From positions 1 through 47,190 of the forward strand of contig JAJYTJ010000007.1 in the NCBI GenBank assembly GCA_021793115.1: a stretch of 47,190 nt of DNA, written 5' to 3'. The notes under the pieces are model-generated. The model was not told the origin of the DNA. It saw nothing but the letters and a program-made list of their open reading frames with translations, and made no database searches. The first letter of the stretch is position 1; each line of letters opens with the position of its first letter. Of the stretch, positions 1-7,596 are shown in pieces. The stretch comes from Actinomycetes bacterium (GTDB lineage: Bacteria > Actinomycetota > Actinomycetes > Actinomycetales > Cellulomonadaceae). A program made the position numbers and the translations under genes.

Positions 1-926
1 CGATCTCGCTGCCCTACTACTTCGGGTCGCGGTACGTGTTCTACCGCAAGGACCTCTGGGCCGCCGCGGGCGTGACCGCGCCGCCGAAGACGCTCGCCGA
101 GTTCAACCAGGATGTCGCGACGATCGCCCAGAAGGACCCGAAGGGCATCAAGAACCTCTCCGGCCTGTGGCTGGGTGGCCAGGACTGGCGCAACGGCATC
201 TCGTGGATCTTCGCCAACGGTGGTGACATCGCCGTCAAGGACGGCAACCAGTGGAAGGCGACGTTCGAGGACCCGAAGACCGAGGAAGGCCTCAAGCAGC
301 TCCAGGCCATCTGGACCACCGCGTCGAAGGCCCCGAAGGACGCCACGGACGCCAACACCTACAACCACCTCAACGACTCCGACTCGGTCAAGGCCGCCGA
401 CGGCACCACGACGAGCTACTCGCTCGACGCCGCGACGATCCTGGCGCCGGGATGGGCCCACTGGTCGATCGGTGACCTGGCGCAGAAGGACGGCAAGGAC
501 GTCCGCAACTGGAACGACAGCACGTTCGGCGTGTTCGTCCTGCCCGGTGTCGACGGCGGCGCCGCTCCAGTGTTCGCCGGCGGCTCCAACATCGGCATCT
601 CGGCCAAGTCGCAGCACCCGCAGCTGGCGAAGAACCTGCTCAAGATCATCTTCTCGCCGACCTACCAGCAGATGCTGGGCAAGGCGGGCCTCGGCCCGGC
701 CAACACCGACTACGTCAGCTCGCTGGGCACCGACCAGTTCGCCCAGGCCCTGAGCCAGTCGGCCCTCAACGCCAAGCTCACGCCGGCCGCGCCCGGCTGG
801 GCCGCGCTGGAGAACAGCAAGAAGCTCGAGGAGTTCTTCCAGAAGATCGCCTCCGGCGCGGACATCGACTCGACGGCCAAGGCCTTCGACGCCGAGATCA
901 CGCCGATGCTCAACGGGCAGTCCTGA
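1..926 (+). CDS. Sugar ABC transporter solute-binding protein (5' partial)
   Basis: Extracellular binding component of a carbohydrate ABC importer (bacterial SBP family 1). The reading frame is open from base 3, so the gene begins before the window and its signal peptide is not visible; 307 residues are seen. The visible part has the family's usual features: the SRYVFYRKDLWAAAGV segment after the first lobe, a GGQDWRNG stretch, and a C-terminal region that aligns as a two-lobed SBP, ending in a helix-rich tail. Two permeases follow 75 bases downstream, then a ROK kinase and NagB. The likely substrate is therefore an amino sugar such as N-acetylglucosamine or a chitin oligosaccharide. That is inferred from neighbours; the binding pocket cannot be read directly. 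Confidence 0.9.
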   Translation, partial: ISLPYYFGSRYVFYRKDLWAAAGVTAPPKTLAEFNQDVATIAQKDPKGIKNLSGLWLGGQDWRNGISWIFANGGDIAVKDGNQWKATFEDPKTEEGLKQLQAIWTTASKAPKDATDANTYNHLNDSDSVKAADGTTTSYSLDAATILAPGWAHWSIGDLAQKDGKDVRNWNDSTFGVFVLPGVDGGAAPVFAGGSNIGISAKSQHPQLAKNLLKIIFSPTYQQMLGKAGLGPANTDYVSSLGTDQFAQALSQSALNAKLTPAAPGWAALENSKKLEEFFQKIASGADIDSTAKAFDAEITPMLNGQS

Positions 927-1001
927 CAGCGGCGGCGGCGGCGCCACCGGGCGCCGCCGCCGCACCCAGGCCCCGAACGCCCGACATCGCGAGGAGCGGT
1001 G

Positions 1002-1994
1002 ATGTCCTCCCAACCCCTGCCGGCGGCCTCCGCCGACTCCGTCCCCGTGGTGGCCCGCGCCTCGTCGGCCCCGGCCCCCCGCCGCCGCGCGGCCCGCGTC
1101 GCCAGCCGGCGCACCCCCGCGCTGCCGTACGTGCTGCTCATCCCCTCCGTGGCGATCCTGCTGCTGGCGCTCGGCTACCCGGTCGTCTGGCAGGTCCTCA
1201 CGTCGCTGAAGAAGTTCGGCCTCGCCCAGCAGTTCGGCAAGCCTGCCGAGTGGGTGGGCCTCGGCAACTACGTGGCGCTGGCCAAGGACTCCTACCTGTG
1301 GACCGTCGTCGGCCGCTCGCTGGTCTTCTGCCTCGTCAACGCGGTGGCGACGCTGCTCATCGGGGTGCTCGTCGCGCTGCTCATGAAGGCCGTGCCTGCG
1401 TGGGCGCGCATCTGCGTGCAGGTGTCGATGCTGCTGGCGTGGGCGATGCCCGTCATCACGGCGATGGCGGTGTGGCGCTGGCTCTTCGACTACCGCCGCG
1501 GCGTGGTCAACTACCTGCTCACCCGGCTCGGGCTCGACTACGTGGGGCACTCCTGGCTGGAGAACCCGCTGTCGTTCTTCTTCGTCGCCACCGTCATCAT
1601 CGTCTGGGCCTCGGTGCCGTTCGTCGCCTTCTCGGCCTACGCCGGCCTGACGCAGGTGCCGGGCGACGTGCTCGAGGCGGCGCAGATCGACGGCGCCGGC
1701 GGGCTGGGCCGGTTCCGCTGGATCATCCTGCCGATGATCCGGCCCGTGCTCTCGATCGTGCTGCTGCTGCAGATCATCTGGGACCTGCGGGTGTTCGCGC
1801 AGATCAGGCTGCTGCAGGACGCCGGCGGCACGCCGTCGGAGACGAACCTGCTCGGCACGTACATCTACCAGCTGGGCATCGGGTCCGGTGACTTCGGCAA
1901 GGCGTCGGCCGTGTCGATCTTCGTGCTGCTGCTCACCATCGCGCTGTCGTGGTTCTACGTGCGGCGCCTGCTGAAGGACGAGGCCCAGGCATGA
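1002..1994 (+). CDS. Sugar ABC transporter permease, MalF-type
   Basis: Membrane-spanning subunit of a carbohydrate ABC importer, 330 residues. Residues 1-35 form a charged Arg-rich cytoplasmic leader. About six hydrophobic segments follow, starting with the stretch that begins LPYVLLIPSVAILLL. The EAA loop that docks the ATPase is recognisable as EAAQIDGAGGLGRFRWIILP near the C terminus. The ATG at 1002 is chosen because GAGGAG at 991-996 gives ideal ribosome-binding spacing; an in-frame GTG at 999 is the alternative. The stop overlaps the next permease start (ATGA). No ATPase gene is in the operon, as is common for actinobacterial sugar importers that share one MsiK-type ATPase. Confidence 0.92.
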   Translation: MSSQPLPAASADSVPVVARASSAPAPRRRAARVASRRTPALPYVLLIPSVAILLLALGYPVVWQVLTSLKKFGLAQQFGKPAEWVGLGNYVALAKDSYLWTVVGRSLVFCLVNAVATLLIGVLVALLMKAVPAWARICVQVSMLLAWAMPVITAMAVWRWLFDYRRGVVNYLLTRLGLDYVGHSWLENPLSFFFVATVIIVWASVPFVAFSAYAGLTQVPGDVLEAAQIDGAGGLGRFRWIILPMIRPVLSIVLLLQIIWDLRVFAQIRLLQDAGGTPSETNLLGTYIYQLGIGSGDFGKASAVSIFVLLLTIALSWFYVRRLLKDEAQA

Positions 1995-2851
1995 CCGCGA
2001 CCACCGCGACCACGCGTCGCCCGCGCACCGGCCGGGTGGTGCTCAGCGTCGTCGCCGTCCTCGTGGCGCTCGTGTGGGCCTTCCCGGTGTACTGGATGAT
2101 CAGCTCGTCGCTCATGTCCAACATCCGGCTCAGCTCGGGTGCGCCGAAGTTCTGGCCGGTCAACCCCTCGTTCGACAACTACTCGGCGGTGTGGAGCGGC
2201 GACACGTTCCTGCCGGCGCTGCGCATGTCGCTGGCAGTGACGCTGCTCACCGTGGTCTGCACGCTGCTGTTCGCGTTCCTGGCGTCGCTGGCCATCAGCC
2301 GGTTCCGCTTCCGCGGCCGGACGAGCTTCATCCTCGCGGTGCTCGTCATCCAGATGCTCCCCGCGGAGGGGCTCTTCATCGCGCAGTACCGCCTCATGGG
2401 CACGCTGCACCTGCTCAACACCGTGGTGGGCATCTCCATCATCTACGTGGGGATGGTGGTCCCCTTCACGGTGTGGATGCTGCGCGGCTTCGTCGCCGGC
2501 GTCCCGCTCGAGCTCGAGGAGGCCGGGATGGTCGACGGCCTGTCGCGGTTCGGGGCCTTCCTGCGCATCACCTTCCCGCTGCTGGCCCCGGGCCTCGTGG
2601 CGTCCGGCGTCTACGCGTTCCTGCAGGCGTGGAACGAGTTCACCACCGCGCTCGTGGTCCTCCAGGCCGACAACGTGCGAACGTTGCCCCTGTGGCTGCG
2701 CGGGTTCATCCAGACGAGCGCCGCGCGCGACATCGACTGGGGCCAGGTGATGGCGGCCTCGACGCTCATCGCCCTGCCGGTGATCGTGTTCTTCCTGTTC
2801 GTGCAGGGCCGGATGACCTCGGGACTGGTGTCCGGGGCGGTGAAGGGCTGA
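1991..2851 (+). CDS. Sugar ABC transporter permease, MalG-type
   Basis: Second membrane subunit of the importer, 286 residues with about six membrane segments. The first begins near residue 15 (VVLSVVAVLVALVWAFPVYW). The EAA loop is LEEAGMVDGLSRFGAFLRIT, about 90 residues from the C terminus, which is the usual MalG position. The start overlaps the preceding stop by four bases, so translation is probably coupled and the two subunits made in equal amounts. The gene ends one base before the GTG start of the ROK kinase, so it lies in the same transcript. Confidence 0.93.
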   Translation: MTATTATTRRPRTGRVVLSVVAVLVALVWAFPVYWMISSSLMSNIRLSSGAPKFWPVNPSFDNYSAVWSGDTFLPALRMSLAVTLLTVVCTLLFAFLASLAISRFRFRGRTSFILAVLVIQMLPAEGLFIAQYRLMGTLHLLNTVVGISIIYVGMVVPFTVWMLRGFVAGVPLELEEAGMVDGLSRFGAFLRITFPLLAPGLVASGVYAFLQAWNEFTTALVVLQADNVRTLPLWLRGFIQTSAARDIDWGQVMAASTLIALPVIVFFLFVQGRMTSGLVSGAVKG

Positions 2852-2852
2852 C

Positions 2853-3839
2853 GTGAGCGTCTCGGACACGGACCCGCGCACCGCGCGGGTCGGGGCAGGC
2901 CCGCGCCCGGGCTGGTCCGTCGGCCTCGATGTCGGCGGCAGCAAGGTGCTGGGCGTCCTCGTCGGCCCGGACGGCCAGCTGGCGACGAGCGTGCGGCTGC
3001 CCAGCCGGCACGGCGGCGAGGGGATCGTGGGCACCGCGGTCGAGGCGACCCGGCGGCTGGCCGACGAGGTCGGCGTGGACCTGGCGGCGCTGCGCGGCAT
3101 CGGCATCGGCCTGCCCGGCATCGTCGACCCGGCCCGCGGCTCCGTGGCGCACGCGGTCAACCTCGGGATCGGCGACGGCCTGCCGATGGCGGCCCTCGTG
3201 TCCGCCCAGGTCGCAGACCTGCCGGTGCACCTCGAGAACGACCTCAACTGCGCCGCCCTCGGCGCGGCGCACCTGTCCGGCCGGCGCGACGGCGACCTCG
3301 CGTTCCTCGCGCTGGGCACCGGGCTGGCCGCGGGCCTGCTGCTGGACGGCACGCTGCGCCGGGGCGCGCACCGCGCCGCGGGGGAGATCGGGCACCTCGT
3401 CTACATCCCGGACGGCCGGCCCTGCCCGTGCGGGCAGCGGGGGTGCCTCGAGCGCTATGCGTCCGGCTCGGCGATCGCGGCGCGGTGGCCGACGACGGGT
3501 GCGGTGCCCGCGCCGCTCGCGCTGTTCGACGCAGCGGACGCGGGCGACGAGGCGGCGGTCGAGGTGCGCGACGAGGTGGTCCGCGCGGTCGCGGCGGCGG
3601 TGCGCGTCCTGGTGCTCACTGACGACGTCGAGCGCGTGGTGCTCGGCGGCGGCGTCAGCGAGCTGGGGGAGCGGCTGGCCGGGCGGGTCCGGGCCCAGCT
3701 GGAGCGGGAGGCGGCAGACTCGGAGTTCCTCGCGTCCATGGGCCTCTCGCGGCGCGTGGTGCTGGCGCCCGCCGGGGTGCCGGTCGGCGCCGTCGGCGCC
3801 GCGCTGCTCGGATCGAAGGAGAGCGCATGGAGGTCGTGA
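2853..3839 (+). CDS. ROK family sugar kinase
   Basis: ROK-family protein of 328 residues, most likely an N-acetylglucosamine kinase or glucokinase. The phosphate-binding DVGGSK motif lies at residues 26-31. The family zinc-binding signature CPCGQRGCLE is in the middle, and the ENDLNCAALGAA segment contains the catalytic Asp. There is no N-terminal helix-turn-helix, so it is an enzyme and not a ROK repressor. It starts with GTG directly after the permease stop and overlaps nagB by 13 bases. Position beside NagB favours phosphorylation of an imported amino sugar. NagA, expected between kinase and deaminase, is not in this stretch. Confidence 0.9.
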   Translation: MSVSDTDPRTARVGAGPRPGWSVGLDVGGSKVLGVLVGPDGQLATSVRLPSRHGGEGIVGTAVEATRRLADEVGVDLAALRGIGIGLPGIVDPARGSVAHAVNLGIGDGLPMAALVSAQVADLPVHLENDLNCAALGAAHLSGRRDGDLAFLALGTGLAAGLLLDGTLRRGAHRAAGEIGHLVYIPDGRPCPCGQRGCLERYASGSAIAARWPTTGAVPAPLALFDAADAGDEAAVEVRDEVVRAVAAAVRVLVLTDDVERVVLGGGVSELGERLAGRVRAQLEREAADSEFLASMGLSRRVVLAPAGVPVGAVGAALLGSKESAWRS

Positions 3840-4609
3840 TCGCGCCGGAGGCGCAGCTGGCGGTGGTGGCGGCGGATGCGGTGGAGCGGCTGTTGCGGGC
3901 CAAGCCCGGGGCGGTCCTCGGCCTGGCCACCGGCAGCAGCCCGCTGCGGGTGTACGACGAGCTGGCGCGTCGCCACACGGAGAACGGCTTGTCGTTCGCC
4001 GCGGCGCGGGGCTTCATGCTGGATGAGTACGTCGGCCTGCCGGCGGACCACCCGGAGCGGTACCGCACCGTCATCGAGCGGGAGATCGCTTCGCGGGTGG
4101 ACTTCGCGCCGGGGGCGGTGCAGGGTCCGGACGGGTTGGCCGACGACCTGCCGGGGGCGTGCGCGGCCTATGAGGCGGCGATCGTGGCGGCCGGTGGGGT
4201 GGACCTGCAGATCCTGGGGATCGGCACGGACGGGCACATCGGGTTCAACGAGCCTGGGTCGTCGCTGGCGAGCCGGACGCGGATCAAGACGTTGACGCGT
4301 CAGACGCGGGTGGACAACGCGCGGTTCTTCGGTGGCGACCTGGACAAGGTGCCCCATCACTGCCTGACGCAGGGGTTGGGCACGATCATGTCGGCGCGGC
4401 ACCTGGTGCTGCTGGCCACGGGTCGGCACAAGGCCGAGGCGGTGCACCAGCTGGTGGAAGGCCCGGTGTCGGCGATGTGGCCGGCGACGATCATGCAGCA
4501 CCATCCGCACGCCACGGTGCTGGTCGACGACGCCGCCGCCAGCCGCCTGCAGCTGGCCGACTACTACCGCCAGACTTACGCCGACAAACCCACCTGGCAG
4601 GGCATCTAG
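3827..4609 (+). CDS. nagB: Glucosamine-6-phosphate deaminase
   Basis: Converts glucosamine 6-phosphate to fructose 6-phosphate and ammonia in the cytoplasm, feeding amino sugar into glycolysis. The 260 residues match the family length. Seen are the substrate loop GLATGSSPLRVYDEL, the catalytic Asp in FMLDEYVG, and the GIGTDGHIGFNEPGSS loop carrying the catalytic Asp and His. The SARHLVLLATGRHKAEA segment near the end is also typical. The ATG lies inside the end of the ROK gene. It is the last gene of the amino-sugar operon. Confidence 0.95.
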   Translation: MEVVIAPEAQLAVVAADAVERLLRAKPGAVLGLATGSSPLRVYDELARRHTENGLSFAAARGFMLDEYVGLPADHPERYRTVIEREIASRVDFAPGAVQGPDGLADDLPGACAAYEAAIVAAGGVDLQILGIGTDGHIGFNEPGSSLASRTRIKTLTRQTRVDNARFFGGDLDKVPHHCLTQGLGTIMSARHLVLLATGRHKAEAVHQLVEGPVSAMWPATIMQHHPHATVLVDDAAASRLQLADYYRQTYADKPTWQGI

Positions 4610-4633
4610 CTCCGCGCGAAGCACCATGGGGGC

Positions 4634-4800
4634 GTGACGCCGGTCGAGGTGGTCGGGAGCGAGGTGGCCGTCTCCGGCGTCGTGCCCGAGGGGCTCGAGG
4701 CGGCCGTCCTCCTGGTCCGGGCGCGTGGCGCGCGCGCCCAGCTCGTCGTGCTGCGCGACGGCGTGACGCTGCTCGACCGCGCCTTCGGCTGCACGCCCAC
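4634..4800 (+). pseudogene. Possible truncated beta-lactamase-like hydrolase 5' end
   Basis: A GTG-started frame gives about 55 residues of normal, non-repetitive protein, ending ...LVVLRDGVTLLDRAFGC. This resembles the first strand pair of beta-lactamase/CubicO-type serine hydrolases, where a similar RDG...LDRAFG stretch precedes the SxxK motif. No SxxK or later motif follows, because the frame runs into a palindromic repeat. My reading is a gene start left after the repeat arrived or after a deletion. The resemblance is short, so chance is possible. Confidence 0.3.
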
Positions 4801-4817
4801 CCCTCCACCCACTTCCT

Positions 4818-4885
4818 CGAATACGGCAGTTCGTGTCGAACACGGCAGGCAGGACTGCCGTGTTCGACACGAACTGCCGTGTTCG
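4818..4885. repeat. 31-bp inverted repeat built of four CGAAyACGGCAG modules
   Basis: Left arm 4818-4848 and right arm 4855-4885 are reverse complements with a single mismatch, separated by a 6-base loop. Each arm itself contains the module CGAAyACGGCAG twice in direct orientation. The whole is therefore four copies, two per strand. The folded RNA or cruciform would have a 31-bp stem. There is no T-run, so it is unlike a classical terminator and more like a REP or mobile-palindrome element. Confidence 0.85.
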
Positions 4886-4962
4886 GCGCCGGTGAGGGCG
4901 CGAGGGGTGGTGCGGGGGCGGGGTCGGGACCCGGGGCGGGGTCCGGTGGGGGTGGGCGTGCT

Positions 4963-4968
4963 TAGGAT
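4963..4968 (+). promoter_or_regulatory. Leaderless -10 element of the DUF3039 gene
   Basis: TAGGAT ends 7 bases before the GTG at 4976 and no ribosome-binding site is present. This is the typical actinobacterial leaderless promoter layout and supports the start chosen for the gene. Confidence 0.6.
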
Positions 4969-4975
4969 CGGGGAC

Positions 4976-5341
4976 GTGAGTGAGCCCCTTCCCCCCGTGC
5001 CCGGTCCCGACGACGCGCCCGAGACGGGCCGCGCGACCTCCGTGCTGGAGCGCGAGGAGGTCCGGGAGGAGCTCGAGTCCGGCGACCACGAGCGGTTCGC
5101 GCACTACGTGCGCAAGGAGAAGATCCTCGAGTCGGCGGTGAGCGGCAAGCCCGTCGTCGCGCTGTGCGGCAAGGTCTGGGTCCCCGGGCGCGACCCGTCC
5201 CGGTTCCCGGTGTGCCCGGTGTGCAAGGAGATCTACGAGGGGCTGCGCGGGCCGCAGGACGGCGACGACGCCGGCGGCTCCGGCGGTGGCGGCGAGGGCT
5301 CCGGCGGCCGCGGCGGCTGGTTCGGCGGCCGCGGCAAGTGA
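4976..5341 (+). CDS. DUF3039 domain protein
   Basis: Protein of 121 residues belonging to the actinobacterial DUF3039 family, function unknown. The conserved core SVLEREEVREELESGDHE, then HYVRKEKILESAVSGKPVVA, ends in a CGKVWVPGRDP...CPVCKEIYE segment. Three cysteines there could form part of a small zinc site. The last 25 residues are Gly/Ser/Asp-rich and probably disordered. The start is the GTG at 4976, given by the leaderless promoter just upstream; longer in-frame starts would translate the palindromic repeat. The stop overlaps the helicase GTG (GTGA), so the two are translationally coupled. Confidence 0.85.
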   Translation: MSEPLPPVPGPDDAPETGRATSVLEREEVREELESGDHERFAHYVRKEKILESAVSGKPVVALCGKVWVPGRDPSRFPVCPVCKEIYEGLRGPQDGDDAGGSGGGGEGSGGRGGWFGGRGK

Positions 5342-7158
5342 CGGCGCCGGACGAGTTCCCGTCCGGTCCCTCCCCCTACAGCACGCACGCCTCGACGGCG
5401 GCGGCCTCGCAGCTGCCGCCGGCGTTCCCCGGGCGCGCGCCGTGGGGGACCGCGGAGCGGCTGCGGGCGTGGCAGGCGGAGGCGATCGAGCAGTACCGGG
5501 CGGCCGCGCCGCGGGACTTCCTCGCGGTGGCCACGCCTGGCGCGGGCAAGACGACGTTCGCGCTGCGCATCGCCGCCGAGCTGCTCGCGACGCGCGTCGT
5601 GCGGCGCGTCACGGTGGTGGCGCCGACCGAGCACCTCAAGCACCAGTGGGCGGACGCGGCGGCGCGCGTCGGCATCCGCATCGACCCGGGGTTCCGCAAC
5701 GCGCAGGGCCGGCACGGGCAGGGCTTCGACGGCGTGGCCGTCACGTACGCCCAGGTGGCCAGCCGGCCCGCGCTGCACGCGGCGCGCACGGCGGCCGCGC
5801 CCACGCTCGTCGTGCTCGACGAGGTGCACCACGGCGGTGACGCGCTGACCTGGGGCGACGCTGTGCGCGAGGCGTTCGACGGCGCCACGCGGCGGCTCGC
5901 GCTCACGGGCACGCCGTTCCGGTCGGACACCGCCGCCATCCCGTTCGTCCGCTACGAGCCGGACGCCCAGGGCATCCGCCGTTCCGTGGCCGACTACGCC
6001 TACGGCTACGAGCAGGCGCTGCGCGACCACGTGGTGCGCCCGGTGATCTTCCTCTCGTACGGCGGGTCGATGCGCTGGCGCACACGCTCCGGCGACGAGG
6101 TCGCGGCCCGGCTCGGGGACCCGACGACGAAGGACGTCACCGCCCAGGCGTGGCGCACCGCGCTGGCCCCCGACGGCGAGTGGATCGGCTCGGTCCTCGC
6201 CGCGGCGGACCGCCGGCTCACCGAGGTGCGCCGGGCCGTTCCGGACGCCGGCGCGATGGTCATCGCCACCGACCAGGCCGACGCCCGCGCGTACGCCGGG
6301 CACCTCGCGCGCCTCACCGGCCGCTCGCCCACGGTGGTGCTGTCCGACGACGAGGGCGCGGGCGCGCGCATCGAGGAGTTCTCGGCCTCCGACGAGCGCT
6401 GGCTCGTCGCGGTGCGCATGGTGTCCGAGGGTGTCGACGTGCCGCGGCTCGCGGTCGGCGTGTACGCGACGAGCGCCGCGACGCCGCTGTTCTTCGCCCA
6501 GGCGATCGGCCGCTTCGTCCGCGCGCGCAAGCGCGGGGAGACCGCGTCGGTGTTCCTGCCGAACGTGCCGCAGCTGCTCGCGCTGGCCAACTCCATGGAG
6601 GTCGAGCGCGACCACGCCCTGGACCGGCCCGTCGCCGAGGGCGACTTCGTCCCGGAGGACGCGCTGCTGGCCGAGGCCAACCGCGAGGAGCGCGCGTCCG
6701 ACGAGGTGGGGGCCGACGGCGTCGTCGGTGCCTTCCAGGCCCTGGAGGCGCAGGCGTCGTTCGACCGCGTGCTGTTCGACGGCGACGAGTTCGGGCTCGA
6801 GGCGGCCGTCGGGTCCGACGAGGAGCTCGACTTCCTCGGGTTGCCCGGCCTGCTCGACCCCGACCAGGTGGCGGCGCTGCTGCGGCAGCGTCAGGCGGAC
6901 CAGCTGCGCGCCCGCCGCCGCGACCGCTCGGCCGACGCCGCGGCCGTCGCCGCCAGCGAGCACCGGCGGCACGCGACCGCGCGCAAGGAGCTGGCCCAGC
7001 TGGTGTCCGCGTGGGCACGCCGCTCCGGCCAGCCGCACGCGGCCGTGCACGCCGAGCTGCGCCGTCGCTGCGGTGGGCCCGAGGTGGCGCTGGCGAGCGC
7101 CGACGAGATCGAGGCGCGCGTCGGCATGCTGCGTCAGTGGTTCGTCGGGCGCCGCTGA
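5338..7158 (+). CDS. Superfamily 2 DEAD/DEAH-box helicase
   Basis: Predicted ATP-dependent nucleic-acid helicase of 606 residues. Seen are an N-terminal Q-like element (RAWQAEAIEQY), Walker A ATPGAGKTT at residues 66-73, DEVHH (motif II) at 161-165, an LTGTPFRSD motif III, and the motif VI segment QAIGRFVRARKRGE at about 388-401. Motif VI has GRFVRARK where many SF2 enzymes have GRxxR, which fits the UvrB/type III restriction-like branch. The C-terminal 150 residues are charged and have no recognised domain. The GTG start overlaps the stop of the DUF3039 gene. Cellular role is unknown; it could act in DNA repair or RNA processing. Confidence 0.88.
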   Translation: MTAPDEFPSGPSPYSTHASTAAASQLPPAFPGRAPWGTAERLRAWQAEAIEQYRAAAPRDFLAVATPGAGKTTFALRIAAELLATRVVRRVTVVAPTEHLKHQWADAAARVGIRIDPGFRNAQGRHGQGFDGVAVTYAQVASRPALHAARTAAAPTLVVLDEVHHGGDALTWGDAVREAFDGATRRLALTGTPFRSDTAAIPFVRYEPDAQGIRRSVADYAYGYEQALRDHVVRPVIFLSYGGSMRWRTRSGDEVAARLGDPTTKDVTAQAWRTALAPDGEWIGSVLAAADRRLTEVRRAVPDAGAMVIATDQADARAYAGHLARLTGRSPTVVLSDDEGAGARIEEFSASDERWLVAVRMVSEGVDVPRLAVGVYATSAATPLFFAQAIGRFVRARKRGETASVFLPNVPQLLALANSMEVERDHALDRPVAEGDFVPEDALLAEANREERASDEVGADGVVGAFQALEAQASFDRVLFDGDEFGLEAAVGSDEELDFLGLPGLLDPDQVAALLRQRQADQLRARRRDRSADAAAVAASEHRRHATARKELAQLVSAWARRSGQPHAAVHAELRRRCGGPEVALASADEIEARVGMLRQWFVGRR

Positions 7159-7272
7159 CCTGCGCGGGCACCGTCTGGACGAGCGTGAGCGCGCCGGTCC
7201 TGGCAGGCTCGGGGGGCGCACACCGGGCTGGACCGTCCCGGTGCCTGCGCCGTGAGCAGGAAGGAGGCCGCC

Positions 7273-7422
7273 ATGCCGGCCTGGCTTCTCCTCATCATCA
7301 TCGGTGTCGTGCTGCTCATCCTCGGCGTCGCCATCGCGGCCGCCAAGGTGCTCATCTGGATCGGCATCGCCGTGCTCGTCGTGAGCCTCGTCGTGGGGAT
7401 CGCGCGCCGCTCGAGCGTGTAG
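7273..7422 (+). CDS. Small membrane peptide, 49 aa
   Basis: An ATG at 7273 preceded by AAGGAGG (7261-7267) opens a 49-residue frame. It encodes two hydrophobic helices (roughly residues 4-22 and 26-44) around a short AAAK turn, with an Arg-Arg end (GIARRSSV). A strong ribosome-binding site, hydrophobic periodicity and a clean stop support it as a real gene. Small two-helix membrane peptides of this kind are common in actinobacteria and mostly uncharacterised. It lies 114 bases after the helicase and faces pncB tail to tail. No function is assigned. Confidence 0.7.
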   Translation: MPAWLLLIIIGVVLLILGVAIAAAKVLIWIGIAVLVVSLVVGIARRSSV

Positions 7423-7458
7423 TGCCGCAGCCGACCGGCGGCGGCCCGGGCGCGCAGC

Positions 7459-7481
7459 CCGTGCCGCCGCCGGAGGCACGG
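7459..7481. terminator. Possible bidirectional terminator hairpin
   Basis: A 7-bp perfect stem, CCGTGCC / GGCACGG, with a 9-base loop lies between the convergent small membrane peptide and pncB. There is no T-run on either strand. The convergent position is the main argument. Confidence 0.35.
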
Positions 7482-7596
7482 TGCCGGGGCGGTCCCGCAC
7501 GCCGGCGCGGGCGTGGTCCACGCGCAACCGGAAGGTCGGTCCACGCGCGGCCGGAGGCGCGCCCGCGGGCGACGCCCCTGGTCGCCGGCCGCCGCC

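Larger units (their letters stand above)
4610..4975. other. Gene-poor interval with hydrolase remnant and palindrome
   Basis: The 366 bases between nagB and the DUF3039 gene hold no intact gene that I can support. They contain a probable truncated 5' end of a serine-hydrolase-like gene (4634-4800), a large inverted repeat (4818-4885) and the leaderless promoter of the DUF3039 gene (4963-4968). An open frame runs across the whole interval into DUF3039, but its middle translates the palindrome and looks fortuitous. Confidence 0.6.

Noticed and set aside
4634..5341. One 235-aa protein joining the upstream frame and DUF3039
   Set aside because: Its middle would translate the palindrome, and the DUF3039 core has its own leaderless promoter and GTG start at 4976.
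5233..7527. Minus-strand open frame of 764 residues opposite the helicase
   Set aside because: Antisense shadow: Arg/His/Val-rich, no motifs, and it covers a helicase with complete motifs.
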